Shown: one piece after another, positions 50,796-60,974 of the stretch
Position numbering within the stretch: position 1 is the first letter of the stretch
How the letters are laid out: each line of letters begins with the position of its first letter
Origin: Chitinophagaceae bacterium
GTDB lineage: Bacteria > Bacteroidota > Bacteroidia > Chitinophagales > Chitinophagaceae
Length of the DNA stretch: 64,000 nt
Reading direction: 5' to 3'
Assembly (NCBI GenBank): GCA_022843585.1
Contig: JALHNJ010000002.1
Location: 248,001-312,000 of the forward strand
Notes under the pieces: model-generated
Seen by the model: the letters and a program-made list of their open reading frames with translations, nothing else
What the model was told of the DNA's origin: nothing
Databases searched by the model: none
Translations under genes and position numbers: made by a program

Positions 50796-52688
50796 CTATC
50801 GTTTCAAAAAAAATTGTAATACAAAAATCAGCACCATACTTCCCACCATCAGTAAAATATAATTGGCAACCTGGCCACTTTGCAATAAACGGAATTTACT
50901 ACTGGTATAACTAACCGCTCTGCCAACTCCATTTACAATACCATCTACCACTTTGCTTTCAAATATGGAATTGAAAAAGCCGCCCAGTTTGTGCAACGGA
51001 TTCACAATTACTTTGTCATACAGTTCATCCACATACCATTTGTTCTCCAGCACTTTTCCAAATCCTTTCTCTTCTGTACGCTGATAGTTTTTAAATTTAA
51101 ACCAGGCGAAAGCTATCATACCAAGAACAAGTACTGTTGACAACCCCATCAACATATATTCTGTGGAATGAGAAACATGGCCTTCGCTATGATTTGTAAT
51201 TACTGGTGATAAAAATTCTCCGAGCTTATCTCCTCCGTGCATAAACACTTCTGGGATGCCTACAAAACCACCAATGATAGATAGTACTGCTAATATTACC
51301 AATGGAATAGTCATTGGTGCAGGACTTTCATGCAAATGATGTTGTTGCTCATGTGTTCCCCTGAACTTTCCAGTGAAAGTGATGAACAACAAACGGAACA
51401 TATAAAATGCAGTAAGCAATGCAGTAAATAATGCAATGCCATACAGCACTGGGTTTTTTGCAAATGCACTTAACAGTATCGCATCTTTAGAAAAGAATCC
51501 ACTAAATGGTGGAATACCTGCGATTGCTATACATCCAATCAGGAATGTGATAAAAGTGATCTTTAAATTCTTACTCAATCCACCCATGTTTCTAATATCC
51601 TGTTCTCCTCCCATCGCATGTATCACACTGCCGCTACCCAAGAACATGAGGGCTTTGAAAAAGGCATGGGTCATTACATGAAATACAGCAGCCGTGTATG
51701 CACCGCAACCCAACGCCAGGAACATAAATCCTAACTGGCTGACTGTAGAATAGGCCAATACTTTTTTAATGTCATTTTGCTTCAATGCAATTGTTGCTGC
51801 AAATAAAGCTGTGGCTAAACCAACATAGGCTATAATATCCATTGTGAATGGAGCCAATGAATAAAGAAGATTGCTACGGGCAATCATATAAATACCAGCC
51901 GTAACCATCGTTGCAGCATGTATCAATGCAGAAACTGGTGTTGGACCCGCCATGGCATCCGGCAGCCAGGTATATAAAGGTATCTGTGCACTTTTACCAG
52001 TAGCACCTACAAATAGTAATAATGTAATAACCGAAATGTCAGTTGCATTTAGCTTCGCCAGGTTAGCCGCAATGAATACTTCGCTGTAGGTAACTGTTCC
52101 CAATTTTTGTATCAGCCAGAAAATAGCGATCAGAAAAGCAAGATCACCAATTCGGTTCATGATGAATGCCTTGTTGGCAGCTTTGTTGTATTCCGTTTTC
52201 TTAAACCAATATCCAATCAATAAATAAGAGCAAAGCCCCACACCTTCCCAACCGATGAACATGATAACGAAGTTTGCTCCCATCACAAGCAACAACATGG
52301 AAAAGATGAAGAGATTGAGGTAAGCGAAATATCTTCCAAAGTGTTCTGTCTTTTCTTCATGCATGTACGAAGTGGAATATACATGGATCAAAAAACCAAC
52401 TCCCGTTATTATCAAGAGGAATAAAGATGATAGCTGGTCAATTTTAAAGGCAAATGGAATTTTTAAATCACCAACTGAGATGAAATCAAAATAATGAACT
52501 TCATGTGTGTTGCCACCTTTTACCTGTAAGAACACCCAAATGCTAATGGCAAAAGATGCCAGCACCACTCCACTACCAATTACACCAATAACTGATTTGG
52601 ACAAATGCTTTCTTCCTAAACCATTAATAAGAAATCCTATTAATGGCAAAAGGGGAATCAGGTAAACTATTTGTAAAGCGTTCTGCAT
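50796..52688 (-). CDS. nuoL: NADH-quinone oxidoreductase subunit L
   Basis: A 630-residue subunit with about 16 helices and the long C-terminal lateral helix. Conserved G-W-E-G-V-G-L-C-S-Y-L-L-I-G-Y-W and P-L-Y-T-W-L-P-D-A-M-A-G-P-T-P-V-S-A-L-I-H-A motifs are present. Follows nuoK by 19 bases. Confidence 0.97.
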   Translation of the reverse strand: MQNALQIVYLIPLLPLIGFLINGLGRKHLSKSVIGVIGSGVVLASFAISIWVFLQVKGGNTHEVHYFDFISVGDLKIPFAFKIDQLSSLFLLIITGVGFLIHVYSTSYMHEEKTEHFGRYFAYLNLFIFSMLLLVMGANFVIMFIGWEGVGLCSYLLIGYWFKKTEYNKAANKAFIMNRIGDLAFLIAIFWLIQKLGTVTYSEVFIAANLAKLNATDISVITLLLFVGATGKSAQIPLYTWLPDAMAGPTPVSALIHAATMVTAGIYMIARSNLLYSLAPFTMDIIAYVGLATALFAATIALKQNDIKKVLAYSTVSQLGFMFLALGCGAYTAAVFHVMTHAFFKALMFLGSGSVIHAMGGEQDIRNMGGLSKNLKITFITFLIGCIAIAGIPPFSGFFSKDAILLSAFAKNPVLYGIALFTALLTAFYMFRLLFITFTGKFRGTHEQQHHLHESPAPMTIPLVILAVLSIIGGFVGIPEVFMHGGDKLGEFLSPVITNHSEGHVSHSTEYMLMGLSTVLVLGMIAFAWFKFKNYQRTEEKGFGKVLENKWYVDELYDKVIVNPLHKLGGFFNSIFESKVVDGIVNGVGRAVSYTSSKFRLLQSGQVANYILLMVGSMVLIFVLQFFLKR

Positions 52689-52707
52689 AACTATCTTCTA
52701 AACAGCA

Positions 52708-53043
52708 TCAATGTTTTAAACGATTCAAAAAATTCACATCTACAGAATGTATATTTCTATACATCATTACAATTATTGCCAGCCCCACAGTTACCTCGGC
52801 CGCTGCTACCACCATGATAAAAAATACAAATAGCTGTCCGTCTGTTCCAACAGTTGTCGCTGCATCTGTAGCCAATGCTTTCATATGATGCATTTTTGAA
52901 AATGCTACCAACAATAAATTCACAGCATTTAACATTAACTCAATGCACATGAAAATAATGATCGCATTACGACGGGTCAATACACCTACAATGCCAATGG
53001 CAAATAAGGCGATAGACAGAAATATGTAATAATTAATCGGCAT
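52708..53043 (-). CDS. nuoK: NADH-quinone oxidoreductase subunit K
   Basis: A 111-residue, three-helix subunit with the glutamates expected in [11 protein letters not shown] and [11 protein letters not shown]. It is in the proton path between NuoJ and NuoN. An 83-base spacer with word-like inverted repeats separates it from nuoJ. Confidence 0.95.
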   Translation of the reverse strand: MPINYYIFLSIALFAIGIVGVLTRRNAIIIFMCIELMLNAVNLLLVAFSKMHHMKALATDAATTVGTDGQLFVFFIMVVAAAEVTVGLAIIVMMYRNIHSVDVNFLNRLKH

Positions 53044-53050
53044 AAACCAA

Positions 53051-53124
53051 GTTTTGAGTTTTGAGTTCAGAGTTCGGAGCAGAGTCTTTTAACTCGCAGC
53101 TCATAACTCTACACTCGTAACTTT
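53051..53124. repeat. Word-like inverted repeat in the nuoJ-nuoK spacer
   Basis: Left half is a run of GAGTT words and right half a run of AACTC words, so the two halves pair imperfectly. The 15-base stretch AACTCGCAGCTCATA (53091-53105) returns with one change at 60931-60945 in the nuoB-nuoC spacer. Confidence 0.6.
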
Positions 53125-53126
53125 TC

Positions 53127-53627
53127 TTATTCTTTCTTTCCAATTACCACCGCACCTACCATGGCACTCAAAAACAAAATACTGCTTATCTCAAACGGCA
53201 CTACATATGTAGTGAATAATTCCTTTCCTAAGTTTTTGATCAACCCGATGTTTCCACCATTCGTCATTGCCAGCTGTTGCTTCATATCCGTATCTTTCAA
53301 CGCAGCCACCAATACCAGCAATAAACAACCACCCGCAATTGCGCCGGCCATTCGCAACCAACGATTTTTTTGTGGCTCCGTTTCTTTATTCAAGTTCATC
53401 AGCATTATTACAAAAAGAAATAATACCATTATGGCACCGGCATAAACAATAACATTTACGATGGCGAGAAACTGTGCATTTAATAATATATAATGACCGG
53501 AAATAGCAAAGAAAGTAACGATTAACCAAAGTACACTGTACACAGGGTTCTTGTTGGTAATCACCATCAAGGCACTAAAAAGTGCTACCACTGAAAGAAA
53601 CCAAAAAAGTATTGTCGTAATGTTCAT
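53127..53627 (-). CDS. nuoJ: NADH-quinone oxidoreductase subunit J
   Basis: A 166-residue, five-helix subunit with N-V-I-V-Y-A-G-A-I-M-V-L-F-L-F-V-I-M-L near residues 57-75, the family pi-bulge helix. It starts 22 bases after nuoI. Confidence 0.95.
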   Translation of the reverse strand: MNITTILFWFLSVVALFSALMVITNKNPVYSVLWLIVTFFAISGHYILLNAQFLAIVNVIVYAGAIMVLFLFVIMLMNLNKETEPQKNRWLRMAGAIAGGCLLLVLVAALKDTDMKQQLAMTNGGNIGLIKNLGKELFTTYVVPFEISSILFLSAMVGAVVIGKKE

Positions 53628-53649
53628 TCCCTTAAGCCGTTAATCGTTC

Positions 53650-54189
53650 TTAGTTTTTTGCTGGTTTATCTCCCAATGCTGCTTCATACGCTTCTTTATT
53701 CTCTATTGGGTGAGGTATCAGTAAATCATCTTTCTTATATATAAACCCTTTTCTTCCATAATTGGCCGGTGCAAAAGTTTGTGATAAATAAATCGCATCT
53801 TTCGGACAAGCCTCTTCACACAATCCACAAAAAATACAACGCAGCATATTGATCTCATACTTCGCTGCATATTTTTCTTCTCTATACAAATGCTCCTCAC
53901 CCGGTAATCTTTCCGCACCTTCCATCGTAATCGCTTCGGCAGGACAAGCCACTGCACACAAACCACAGGCCGTACAATTTTCTCTTCCCTCTGCATCTCT
54001 GTTCAACACATGCAATCCACGAAACACTTTGGAAAAAGTTCTTGTTTGCTCCGGGTAATTGATTGTCGCCTTCTTTTTAAATAAGTGACTGATCGTAATA
54101 CCCATGCCTTTAACAATATTCCAGAGATAAATACTCTCCAGAAAAGTCATTGGTTTACGATCTACTTCTTTTGCTCTTTGTGTTAACAT
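53650..54189 (-). CDS. nuoI: NADH-quinone oxidoreductase subunit I
   Basis: A 179-residue ferredoxin-like subunit with two [4Fe-4S] motifs: C-T-A-C-G-L-C-A-V-A-C-P and C-I-F-C-G-L-C-E-E-A-C-P. It carries clusters N6a and N6b between the peripheral arm and quinone site. A 128-base spacer with inverted repeats precedes it after nuoH. Confidence 0.96.
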   Translation of the reverse strand: MLTQRAKEVDRKPMTFLESIYLWNIVKGMGITISHLFKKKATINYPEQTRTFSKVFRGLHVLNRDAEGRENCTACGLCAVACPAEAITMEGAERLPGEEHLYREEKYAAKYEINMLRCIFCGLCEEACPKDAIYLSQTFAPANYGRKGFIYKKDDLLIPHPIENKEAYEAALGDKPAKN

Positions 54190-54221
54190 ACTTTATAAAA
54201 GTTCGCAAATATATTGTTATC

Positions 54222-54319
54222 AGTCCGAATGTCGGAAGACCGAAAGACGGAAAGAATATTTCTTTATAATCGACAAATCTTTCAGACTTCCAGACTTTTG
54301 GTCTTTCGGACTTCAGACT
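54222..54319. repeat. Word-like inverted repeat in the nuoH-nuoI spacer
   Basis: GTCCGAATGTCGGAAGACCG and AAGACGG words on the left face GTCTTTCGGAC and AGACTTCCAGAC words on the right, making a long imperfect hairpin. Its right end touches the nuoH stop codon. Confidence 0.65.
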
Positions 54320-55376
54320 ATTTATTCAACAACAACATCACCGCCGCTGATATAATCATATTTATCAACGCCAGCGGTATTAATTTTTTCCAACCCAAAT
54401 TCATTAATTGGTCGTAACGGAAACGGGGAATCGTCCACCGAATCCATAAAAACACAAATAACATGAATGAGATTTTTGCCATTATCACAGCAAAGCTTAT
54501 CGCAGTCATCCAGAAAGAACTTAATCCCCACGATGCTTCATTTACAAATGGAATATCATAACCACCAAAGAATAATGTCACCATCACTGCACTGCTGATA
54601 AACATATTGATATATTCTGCAAACAGGTAAAAGCCCAGCTTCATAGAAGAATATTCCTGGTGATAACCAAAGTTCAATTCGTTTTCCGCTTCTGGCAAAT
54701 CGAATGGAGTACGGTTACATTCTGCCAATGCACATACAAAAAAAATGATAAAGCCCAATGGTTGATAAATGATATGCCAGCCATTCTGTACCTGGTTTGC
54801 AACAATCTCACTCATTTTTAAAGAGCCTGTCATAAATAATACAGCAATCAGGCAAAGACCCATTGGCAACTCATACGATACCATTTGAGAGGCACCCCGA
54901 ATGGCCGCCATCAATGAAAACTTATTGTTAGATGCCCAGCCGCCGATCATAATTCCATATACACCCACACTCACAATACTGAAAACTAATAAAATGCCCA
55001 TATCCACATCAGCCACCTGTATTGGTATTACATTTCCACCCTGTGTTACAAAGGGTGCAGCCCATGGAATAACTGTGCTGGTCAGCAATGCCGTTATCAT
55101 CGCCAATGCCGGACCAAGAATAAATAAAAACTTATTCGACGCTAATGGGATAATCTCTTCTTTGAAAAATAATTTGCCGCCATCTGCTAAAGGTTGAAAA
55201 ATACCAAATGGACCTGCCCTGTTTGGTCCACGCCGGTCTTGCAGCCATGCCGCAACTTTCCTTTCTGCTAATGTGGTGTACATAGCAATAAAGAATGACA
55301 AGCCGATAATGCCGCCAATCAGCAGTGCTTTTTCTAAAATAAACCACCAGTCTATAACTAATAACGTCATGTTCAT
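54318..55376 (-). CDS. nuoH: NADH-quinone oxidoreductase subunit H
   Basis: A 352-residue membrane subunit with about eight to nine helices and the conserved R-R-G-P-N-R-A-G-P-F-G-I-F-Q-P-L-A-D-G and N-R-T-P-F-D-L-P-E-A-E-N-E-L motifs that line the quinone chamber. Separated from nuoG by a 62-base repeat-like spacer. Confidence 0.97.
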   Translation of the reverse strand: MNMTLLVIDWWFILEKALLIGGIIGLSFFIAMYTTLAERKVAAWLQDRRGPNRAGPFGIFQPLADGGKLFFKEEIIPLASNKFLFILGPALAMITALLTSTVIPWAAPFVTQGGNVIPIQVADVDMGILLVFSIVSVGVYGIMIGGWASNNKFSLMAAIRGASQMVSYELPMGLCLIAVLFMTGSLKMSEIVANQVQNGWHIIYQPLGFIIFFVCALAECNRTPFDLPEAENELNFGYHQEYSSMKLGFYLFAEYINMFISSAVMVTLFFGGYDIPFVNEASWGLSSFWMTAISFAVIMAKISFMLFVFLWIRWTIPRFRYDQLMNLGWKKLIPLALINMIISAAVMLLLNK

Positions 55377-55386
55377 CTATAATTAT

Positions 55387-55446
55387 TGGTCAATAGTCAA
55401 TGGTGAGTGGTCAATCAGAGACCGCCATTGACCATTCACTATTCAC
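55387..55446. repeat. Word-like inverted repeat in the nuoG-nuoH spacer
   Basis: GGTCAATAGTCAATGGTGAG words and their complement ATTGACCATTCACTATTCAC form an imperfect hairpin. The right arm covers the nuoG stop codon (55439-55441). Confidence 0.65.
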
Positions 55447-56560
55447 TTTTTTCAAATGTTTTACTCGTTGCGGGCCCCGGTAGTGATGCTATTTCCACAC
55501 TATTAACATCACTGATGCTATGAATATCCATCAGCAATTTCGGTTCTCTACCGCCCATTACTTCTGCTATTGTTTCTTTTGGTTTTTGCAAACCAACATA
55601 ATGTCCTTGCGAAATAACTGAATGCCTGCTGATGCTTGTTGGCCCTTCAATTACCCAATCATTGGCTTTCTTTTTATCAAAACGACAAGTATTGCAGATC
55701 CAACCAGGTTTGCCATCATAGCTTTGCACTTCACCCCATTCATCTTTACGAGATGTTACCCGCAACACATCATCTCCCCGTTGCCAAAGAGTTACCTTAC
55801 CGCAACATTTTTCATTTTCACAATCACGGTGTGCATCTACAGGTTTTGTAAACCATACCCTGTTTTTAAACCGGAAAGTTTTATCTGTCAATGCTCCAAC
55901 AGGGCAAACATCGATCATGTTGCCGCTGAAGTCATTATCAATTGCTTTTGAAATGTAAGTGGAGATTTCTGCATGATCGCCTCTTTCCAATATGCCATGC
56001 ACCCTGTTATCTGTTAACTGGTCAGCAACATAAGTGCAACGATAACAAAGAATACATCTTGTCATGTGCAATTGTATGTAAGGACCTATATCTTCTTTCT
56101 CAAATGTTCTTCTCTTGAATTCGTAACGGGTGCCTTCTTTACCATGCTCGTAACCTAAATCCTGCAGGTGACATTCGCCAGCCTGATCGCAAATCGGACA
56201 ATCCAACGGATGATTCAATAACAAAAATTCCACCACCCCTGCTCTTGCATCCTGCACTCTTTCGCTGGTAATATTTTTTACGATCATACCATCCATTACA
56301 TTAGTACGGCATGATGCAACGAGTTTCGGCATTGGTCTTGGATCGGCAGTAGAACCAGCGGCCACTTCCACTAAACAAGTACGGCATTTACCACCGCTAC
56401 CTTTTAGCTTACTGTAAAAGCACATAGCAGGCGGGGTTACATCACCTCCAATCTGCCTTGCGGCAGTTAAAATAGATGTACCCGGAGCCACTTCGATAGT
56501 AATGTTATCGATAGTGACCTTGAAATTTGCAGGTGGTTCTTTTTTTACTTCGTCAGCCAT
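55439..56560 (-). CDS. nuoG: NADH-quinone oxidoreductase subunit G, short form
   Basis: A 373-residue protein with the [2Fe-2S] ferredoxin domain at the N-terminus, then C-P-I-C-D-Q-A-G-E-C-x-L-Q-D and T-R-C-I-L-C-Y-R-C cluster-binding segments, as in NuoG. Canonical NuoG has about 700-900 residues because of a molybdopterin-oxidoreductase-like half. Here that part is missing and the end is short. Short NuoG proteins are usual in Bacteroidota, so this is likely the full gene. It is 23 bases after nuoF. Confidence 0.92.
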   Translation of the reverse strand: MADEVKKEPPANFKVTIDNITIEVAPGTSILTAARQIGGDVTPPAMCFYSKLKGSGGKCRTCLVEVAAGSTADPRPMPKLVASCRTNVMDGMIVKNITSERVQDARAGVVEFLLLNHPLDCPICDQAGECHLQDLGYEHGKEGTRYEFKRRTFEKEDIGPYIQLHMTRCILCYRCTYVADQLTDNRVHGILERGDHAEISTYISKAIDNDFSGNMIDVCPVGALTDKTFRFKNRVWFTKPVDAHRDCENEKCCGKVTLWQRGDDVLRVTSRKDEWGEVQSYDGKPGWICNTCRFDKKKANDWVIEGPTSISRHSVISQGHYVGLQKPKETIAEVMGGREPKLLMDIHSISDVNSVEIASLPGPATSKTFEKSE

Positions 56561-56583
56561 ATTAAAAATTCATTCTTTCTTTT

Positions 56584-57942
56584 TTATGCCGTTGTTGGAA
56601 TATGAATCGGATCTGCATAATGCATCAATCCATAATTCCTTCTTTGTGCTTCATCCGCATTGGTGATATGCCATTCAAACTCATCCCTGAAATGCCGTAT
56701 CGCTGCTGCTACCGGCCATGCCGCCGCATCACCTAATGGACAAATCGTATTCCCTTCAATCTTTCTTTGTATATCCCAGAGCAAATCAATATCACTCATC
56801 TTTCCTTTTCCGTTCTCAATGTTCAGCAAAATCTTTTCCATCCAGCCTGTTCCTTCACGGCAAGGAGAACATTGTCCGCAACTTTCATGGCGATAAAATC
56901 TTGCCAAAGTGTATGTGTGTTTTACTACACACTGTGTATCATCCAACACAATGAATCCACCAGAACCCATCATTGAGCCTGTTGCAAATCCACCATCCGC
57001 TAAACTCTCATAGGTCATCATTCTTTTTTCTCCCTTGGCTGTGGTCAATAGCAAGTTGGCGGGTAAAATAGGAACAGATGAACCACCTGGAATACAAGCT
57101 TTCAACTTTCGTCCGTTAGCAATACCACCACAATATTCATCACTGTAAATAAATTCTTCAACACTGATAGTCATATCAATTTCATACACACCCTGCTTTT
57201 TGATATTACCACAAGCACTTATCAATTTCGTACCGGTTGATTTACCAATACCAATTTTTGCATATTCTTCCCCACCTTCATTGATGATGGGAACAACAGC
57301 AGCAATTGTTTCTACATTGTTTACCACCGTCGGGCAGTCCCACAAACCTTTTACCGCAGGGAAAGGAGGTTTAATTCTTGGATTACCTCTTTTACCTTCT
57401 AAGCTTTCAAGCAAAGCTGTTTCTTCTCCGCATATATAGGCACCAGCCCCACGCTGCACATAAATCTCACAATCAAAACCGCTGCCTAAAATATTCTTTC
57501 CCAGGAAACCATTGTTCTTTGCTTCCTGTATTGCTTGCTCTAAAATATCAACGATCCATGCATATTCGCCACGGATATAGATGTATGCTCTGTTAGATCC
57601 TAATGCATAAGATGAAGTGATCATTCCTTCGATCAACAAATGCGGAATGAACTCCATTAAATAACGATCCTTAAAAGTTCCGGGTTCAGACTCATCAGCA
57701 TTCACTACTAAGTAACGAGGCACTCCTTCAGGTTTAGCAAGAAAACTCCATTTCATGCCTGTAGGAAAACCTGCACCACCACGACCACGGAGTCCGCTTT
57801 TCTTTACTTCTTCCGTCACAGCATCAGGACTCATTGTTTTCAATGCCTTCTCCACACTACGATAACCACCTTCACGGCGGTACACATCATAGAGTCTGAT
57901 GTTTTCAATGTGAGCTTTGTCTAATAATAATTTTCTTCCCAT
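56584..57942 (-). CDS. nuoF: NADH-quinone oxidoreductase subunit F
   Basis: A 452-residue NADH- and FMN-binding subunit. G-R-G-G-A-G-F-P-T-G-M-K-W is the nucleotide-binding region and E-S-C-G-Q-C-S-P-C-R-E-G-T-G-W plus a later cysteine bind cluster N3. It accepts electrons from NADH. It is separated from the preceding NTF2-like gene by a 56-base AT-repeat spacer. Confidence 0.97.
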   Translation of the reverse strand: MGRKLLLDKAHIENIRLYDVYRREGGYRSVEKALKTMSPDAVTEEVKKSGLRGRGGAGFPTGMKWSFLAKPEGVPRYLVVNADESEPGTFKDRYLMEFIPHLLIEGMITSSYALGSNRAYIYIRGEYAWIVDILEQAIQEAKNNGFLGKNILGSGFDCEIYVQRGAGAYICGEETALLESLEGKRGNPRIKPPFPAVKGLWDCPTVVNNVETIAAVVPIINEGGEEYAKIGIGKSTGTKLISACGNIKKQGVYEIDMTISVEEFIYSDEYCGGIANGRKLKACIPGGSSVPILPANLLLTTAKGEKRMMTYESLADGGFATGSMMGSGGFIVLDDTQCVVKHTYTLARFYRHESCGQCSPCREGTGWMEKILLNIENGKGKMSDIDLLWDIQRKIEGNTICPLGDAAAWPVAAAIRHFRDEFEWHITNADEAQRRNYGLMHYADPIHIPTTA

Positions 57943-57966
57943 TGACCTGAATCCTCAAAAGAGTAT

Positions 57967-57994
57967 TTAATTATTAATTACTAATTATTAATTC
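57967..57994. repeat. AT-word repeat in the nuoF upstream spacer
   Basis: TTAATTATTAATTACTAATTATTAATT: near-palindromic repetition of the TAATTA word. Confidence 0.55.
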
Positions 57995-57998
57995 TTCC

Positions 57999-58421
57999 TT
58001 ACCCTCTCACAGCTTGCCTCGCAAACAACAACCACCTCTTCCCTTTCTTCACCCAAACTTCTAATACTTTCAGGTGATAAATAACTGTATTTCCACCATT
58101 CAATGAAACTTCGTAATCACCAACAAATCTTGCATTCGCCACATTTCCACTTATCACTATCTGTAAGCTATCTTCTTTTATACTTTTATAACTCGTATAA
58201 CCTGTTTCCAGATTCTTGATCATTTCTGCTTTTGTTTCTACCCAGCCGTTGCTATGTCCATAACTCAACGCCTTATCAGTTTGCTGGTTAATAGAAACCG
58301 TATTCTTCTTTACCAGCATCTGGTGAAATTCTTTTATAGTTGTTGTCAGTTTTGCTTCATCTGTTTGCGCAACAACTATCAGACTTGTAAAGAACAATGC
58401 TATGGTAAGCAGAAGCCTCAA
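57999..58421 (-). CDS. NTF2-like (DUF4440/SnoaL-type) exported protein
   Basis: A 140-residue protein with a signal peptide (M-R-L-L-L-T-I-A-L-F-F-T-S-L-I-V-V-A-Q) and an NTF2-like cone fold: A-L-S-Y-G-H-S-N-G-W-V-E-T-K-A-E-M and V-L-E-V-W-V-K-K-G-K-R-W-L-L. Not part of complex I as known. It sits between nuoE (4-base gap) and nuoF, inside the operon and in the same direction. Its export to the periplasm makes direct participation in the cytosolic arm unlikely. Whether its insertion has a functional reason is unknown. Confidence 0.82.
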   Translation of the reverse strand: MRLLLTIALFFTSLIVVAQTDEAKLTTTIKEFHQMLVKKNTVSINQQTDKALSYGHSNGWVETKAEMIKNLETGYTSYKSIKEDSLQIVISGNVANARFVGDYEVSLNGGNTVIYHLKVLEVWVKKGKRWLLFARQAVRG

Positions 58422-58425
58422 AGCA

Positions 58426-58932
58426 TCAATTTTTTATGGCCACTGCCTCGTTTCTGCACTCATTAATTATCGCATCCACTTTTTCTTTCGTCAGATGCTC
58501 CCGGTAATATTTTCCCATCTGCATCATTGGGGCATAACCACAAGCACCCAAACACTCTACAGTCTTCAAGGTAAATAATCCATCTGCACTTGTTTCGCCG
58601 GGTTTAATTCCGAGTTTGTCGTAAATGTATTTTACTATATCATCACTGCCGTTCAGCATACAAGGTCCGGTTTGGCAAACTTCAAACATGTATTTACCAA
58701 CTGGTTTTAAATTATACATGCTATAGAAAGTGGCTACTTCATACACTTCAATAGGAGCCAACTTTAATAAAGATGCCACATAGTCCATTGTTTCTGTACT
58801 AAGCCAGCCACCAAATTCCTGTTGTGCCAAATGCAGTACCGGAAGAACAGCACTCTTCTGCTTTCCATCTGGATAAAAACTAATTATCCGTTGAACTTCC
58901 TGTAATGACTTTTCTGAAAACTGAACACTCAT
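58426..58932 (-). CDS. nuoE: NADH-quinone oxidoreductase subunit E
   Basis: A 168-residue thioredoxin-like [2Fe-2S] subunit. C-Q-T-G-P-C-M-L-N-G and C-L-G-A-C-G-Y-A-P supply the four cluster cysteines. Ten bases after nuoD. Confidence 0.96.
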   Translation of the reverse strand: MSVQFSEKSLQEVQRIISFYPDGKQKSAVLPVLHLAQQEFGGWLSTETMDYVASLLKLAPIEVYEVATFYSMYNLKPVGKYMFEVCQTGPCMLNGSDDIVKYIYDKLGIKPGETSADGLFTLKTVECLGACGYAPMMQMGKYYREHLTKEKVDAIINECRNEAVAIKN

Positions 58933-58942
58933 TTTTTATTCT

Positions 58943-60166
58943 TTATGCGTCTAATTCTCCTGCAATTAAGTTTAATGAACTCATTGTCATGATCGCATCA
59001 CTCAACATGGCACCTTTCGTTAATTCTTCGTAAGCCTGGTAATAAATAAAACAAGGTCTGCGGAAATGTAACCGATAGGGCGAACGACCACCATCACTAA
59101 TTAAATAAAACCCTAACTCACCATTTCCACCTTCTACAGATTGATATACTTCACCGGCAGGTATATCTGTTTCTCCCATGATGATCTTAAAATGATAGAT
59201 CAATGCTTCCATCTTTGTATATACATCTGCCTTCTCCGGCAAATAATATTCCGGTACATCTGCATGATAAATATCTGCATCTGTTCCTTTAAACTCCTGC
59301 ACTTTTTGATAAGCCTGTTCAATAATGCTCAGGCTTTGCCACATTTCTTGCTCCCGAACCAACCAGCGGTCATAATTATCGCCAGTTGTTCCAACAGGTA
59401 TATTAAATTGAAAATCTTCGTAACTACTATAAGGAGAATGAACTCTTACATCATAATCCACTCCGGCAGCCCTCAGGTTAGGACCAGTAAATCCATAGTT
59501 CAATGCCCTGTCTGCACTAATAGCTCCAGTGCCTTTTGTTCTGTCCATGAAAATCCGGTTACGTTGAAAAAGATTCTCAAACTCTTTCAACACTTTTGGA
59601 TATTCTGCTAAGAATTTTTCTATTTTTTCAAAAGCAATATTGTTGAAGTTTCTTTCAAAACCACCAATACGGCCCATATTCGTTGTTAATCTTGCACCGC
59701 AAACTTCTTCATAAATTTCATAGATCAATTCACGGTATTGCATCACATATAAGAAGCCAGTGTATGCGCCTGCATCCACACCAACAATAGAATTACAAAT
59801 CAAATGGTCGGAAATTCTCGACAATTCCATGATAATGACACGGAGATAGTCAACCCTCTTCGGCGTTTTTACACCCAACAATTTTTCACAAGTCAGGTGC
59901 CAGCCCATATTGTTGATGGGAGATGAACAATAGTTCAACCTATCGGTCAATGTAGTGATTTGTGCCAGCGGTCTTCTCTCAGCAATTTTTTCAAATGCCC
60001 GATGAATGTACCCGATGGTTTGTTCGGTAGATACAATTCTTTCCCCGTCCAGTTCAAGGATATTCTGCATCACACCATGTGTAGCAGGATGGGTTGGCCC
60101 CAGGTTCAGCGTAGTGGTTGTTTTCTCAATCGAGCCTTCCGGTAATTTGATATGTTGTTCTGACAT
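58943..60166 (-). CDS. nuoD: NADH-quinone oxidoreductase subunit D
   Basis: A 407-residue subunit related to hydrogenase large chains, bearing [13 protein letters not shown] at the N-terminus, where the histidine lines the quinone site, and the C-terminal G-E-L-D-A end. It is separate from NuoC, not fused as in E. coli. Confidence 0.96.
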   Translation of the reverse strand: MSEQHIKLPEGSIEKTTTTLNLGPTHPATHGVMQNILELDGERIVSTEQTIGYIHRAFEKIAERRPLAQITTLTDRLNYCSSPINNMGWHLTCEKLLGVKTPKRVDYLRVIIMELSRISDHLICNSIVGVDAGAYTGFLYVMQYRELIYEIYEEVCGARLTTNMGRIGGFERNFNNIAFEKIEKFLAEYPKVLKEFENLFQRNRIFMDRTKGTGAISADRALNYGFTGPNLRAAGVDYDVRVHSPYSSYEDFQFNIPVGTTGDNYDRWLVREQEMWQSLSIIEQAYQKVQEFKGTDADIYHADVPEYYLPEKADVYTKMEALIYHFKIIMGETDIPAGEVYQSVEGGNGELGFYLISDGGRSPYRLHFRRPCFIYYQAYEELTKGAMLSDAIMTMSSLNLIAGELDA

Positions 60167-60262
60167 TGCTGTCTTATAAATTATTTTTATTTACCAAACT
60201 GCACTGCTACTATCATCGTCTGTTGCGTCGCACACTTGTACTTTTTGTTCGCTATTCAACAA

Positions 60263-60868
60263 TTACACAATTGGCCTTCCTGTTTCATCAGGTTTATCCG
60301 CTTCGGCAGTTACAGAATTTCGATTATCTTCTTCTCTTGTGTCTGTTCCATATCCTGTTTCTCCGCCTCTTCCAAACATCTCATCATCCTTATCAATCCT
60401 TGTCTGATCTTCCAATGGAAATTCTTTTCTCATCGGAAAATAATCCATCTCATCCACATTCAATATTCTTTTCAACTTTGGGTGACCAACGAAATTCACT
60501 CCGTAAAAATCATAGGTTTCTCTTTCCATCCAGTTAGCCGCAGAAAATAGTCCGGTGGCTGTATAAATATCCGGTTGATTAATATCTGCGAACACTTTGA
60601 AACGAATACGGATATTATCTTCCAGGTTATGTAAATGATAAACAACAGCGATCTCCCTCCTTTTATTTGCCGGATAATGAACACCACATAAATCGGTCAT
60701 AAAACGAAACTTTAACACCTCGTCATCATAAAGAAAATTCAACACTTTCAAGTTGAGTTCTTTGGGTGCTTCAAATGTGAGCATACCATAAGGCTCTTCA
60801 AAATTGGAAACTTGCTCTCCAAATTTTCCAGTTAGTTTTTGTTTTACTATTTCGTTGGTCAAGGCCAT
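60263..60868 (-). CDS. nuoC: NADH-quinone oxidoreductase subunit C
   Basis: A 201-residue subunit with the family motif L-F-S-A-A-N-W-M-E-R-E-T-Y-D-F-Y-G-V-N-F-V-G-H-P. The tail of about 40 residues after F-P-L-E-D-Q is extra and charged. A 96-base spacer to nuoD contains no other gene. Confidence 0.94.
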   Translation of the reverse strand: MALTNEIVKQKLTGKFGEQVSNFEEPYGMLTFEAPKELNLKVLNFLYDDEVLKFRFMTDLCGVHYPANKRREIAVVYHLHNLEDNIRIRFKVFADINQPDIYTATGLFSAANWMERETYDFYGVNFVGHPKLKRILNVDEMDYFPMRKEFPLEDQTRIDKDDEMFGRGGETGYGTDTREEDNRNSVTAEADKPDETGRPIV

Positions 60869-60871
60869 CTT

Positions 60872-60969
60872 TAGCTCCGAGTCCCGAGTTATAAGCTGCG
60901 GGACATTTATAATTTGATTGTTGCTTTAAGAACTCGTAGCTCATAGCTCATAGCTCATAGTTCATAGCT
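60872..60969. repeat. Word-like inverted repeat in the nuoB-nuoC spacer
   Basis: Contains a fourfold TAGCTCA-type tandem (60937-60969) and a degenerate complementary part at 60872-60900. AACTCGTAGCTCATA (60931-60945) matches the nuoJ-nuoK spacer except for one base. Confidence 0.65.
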
Positions 60970-60974
60970 TTCTA

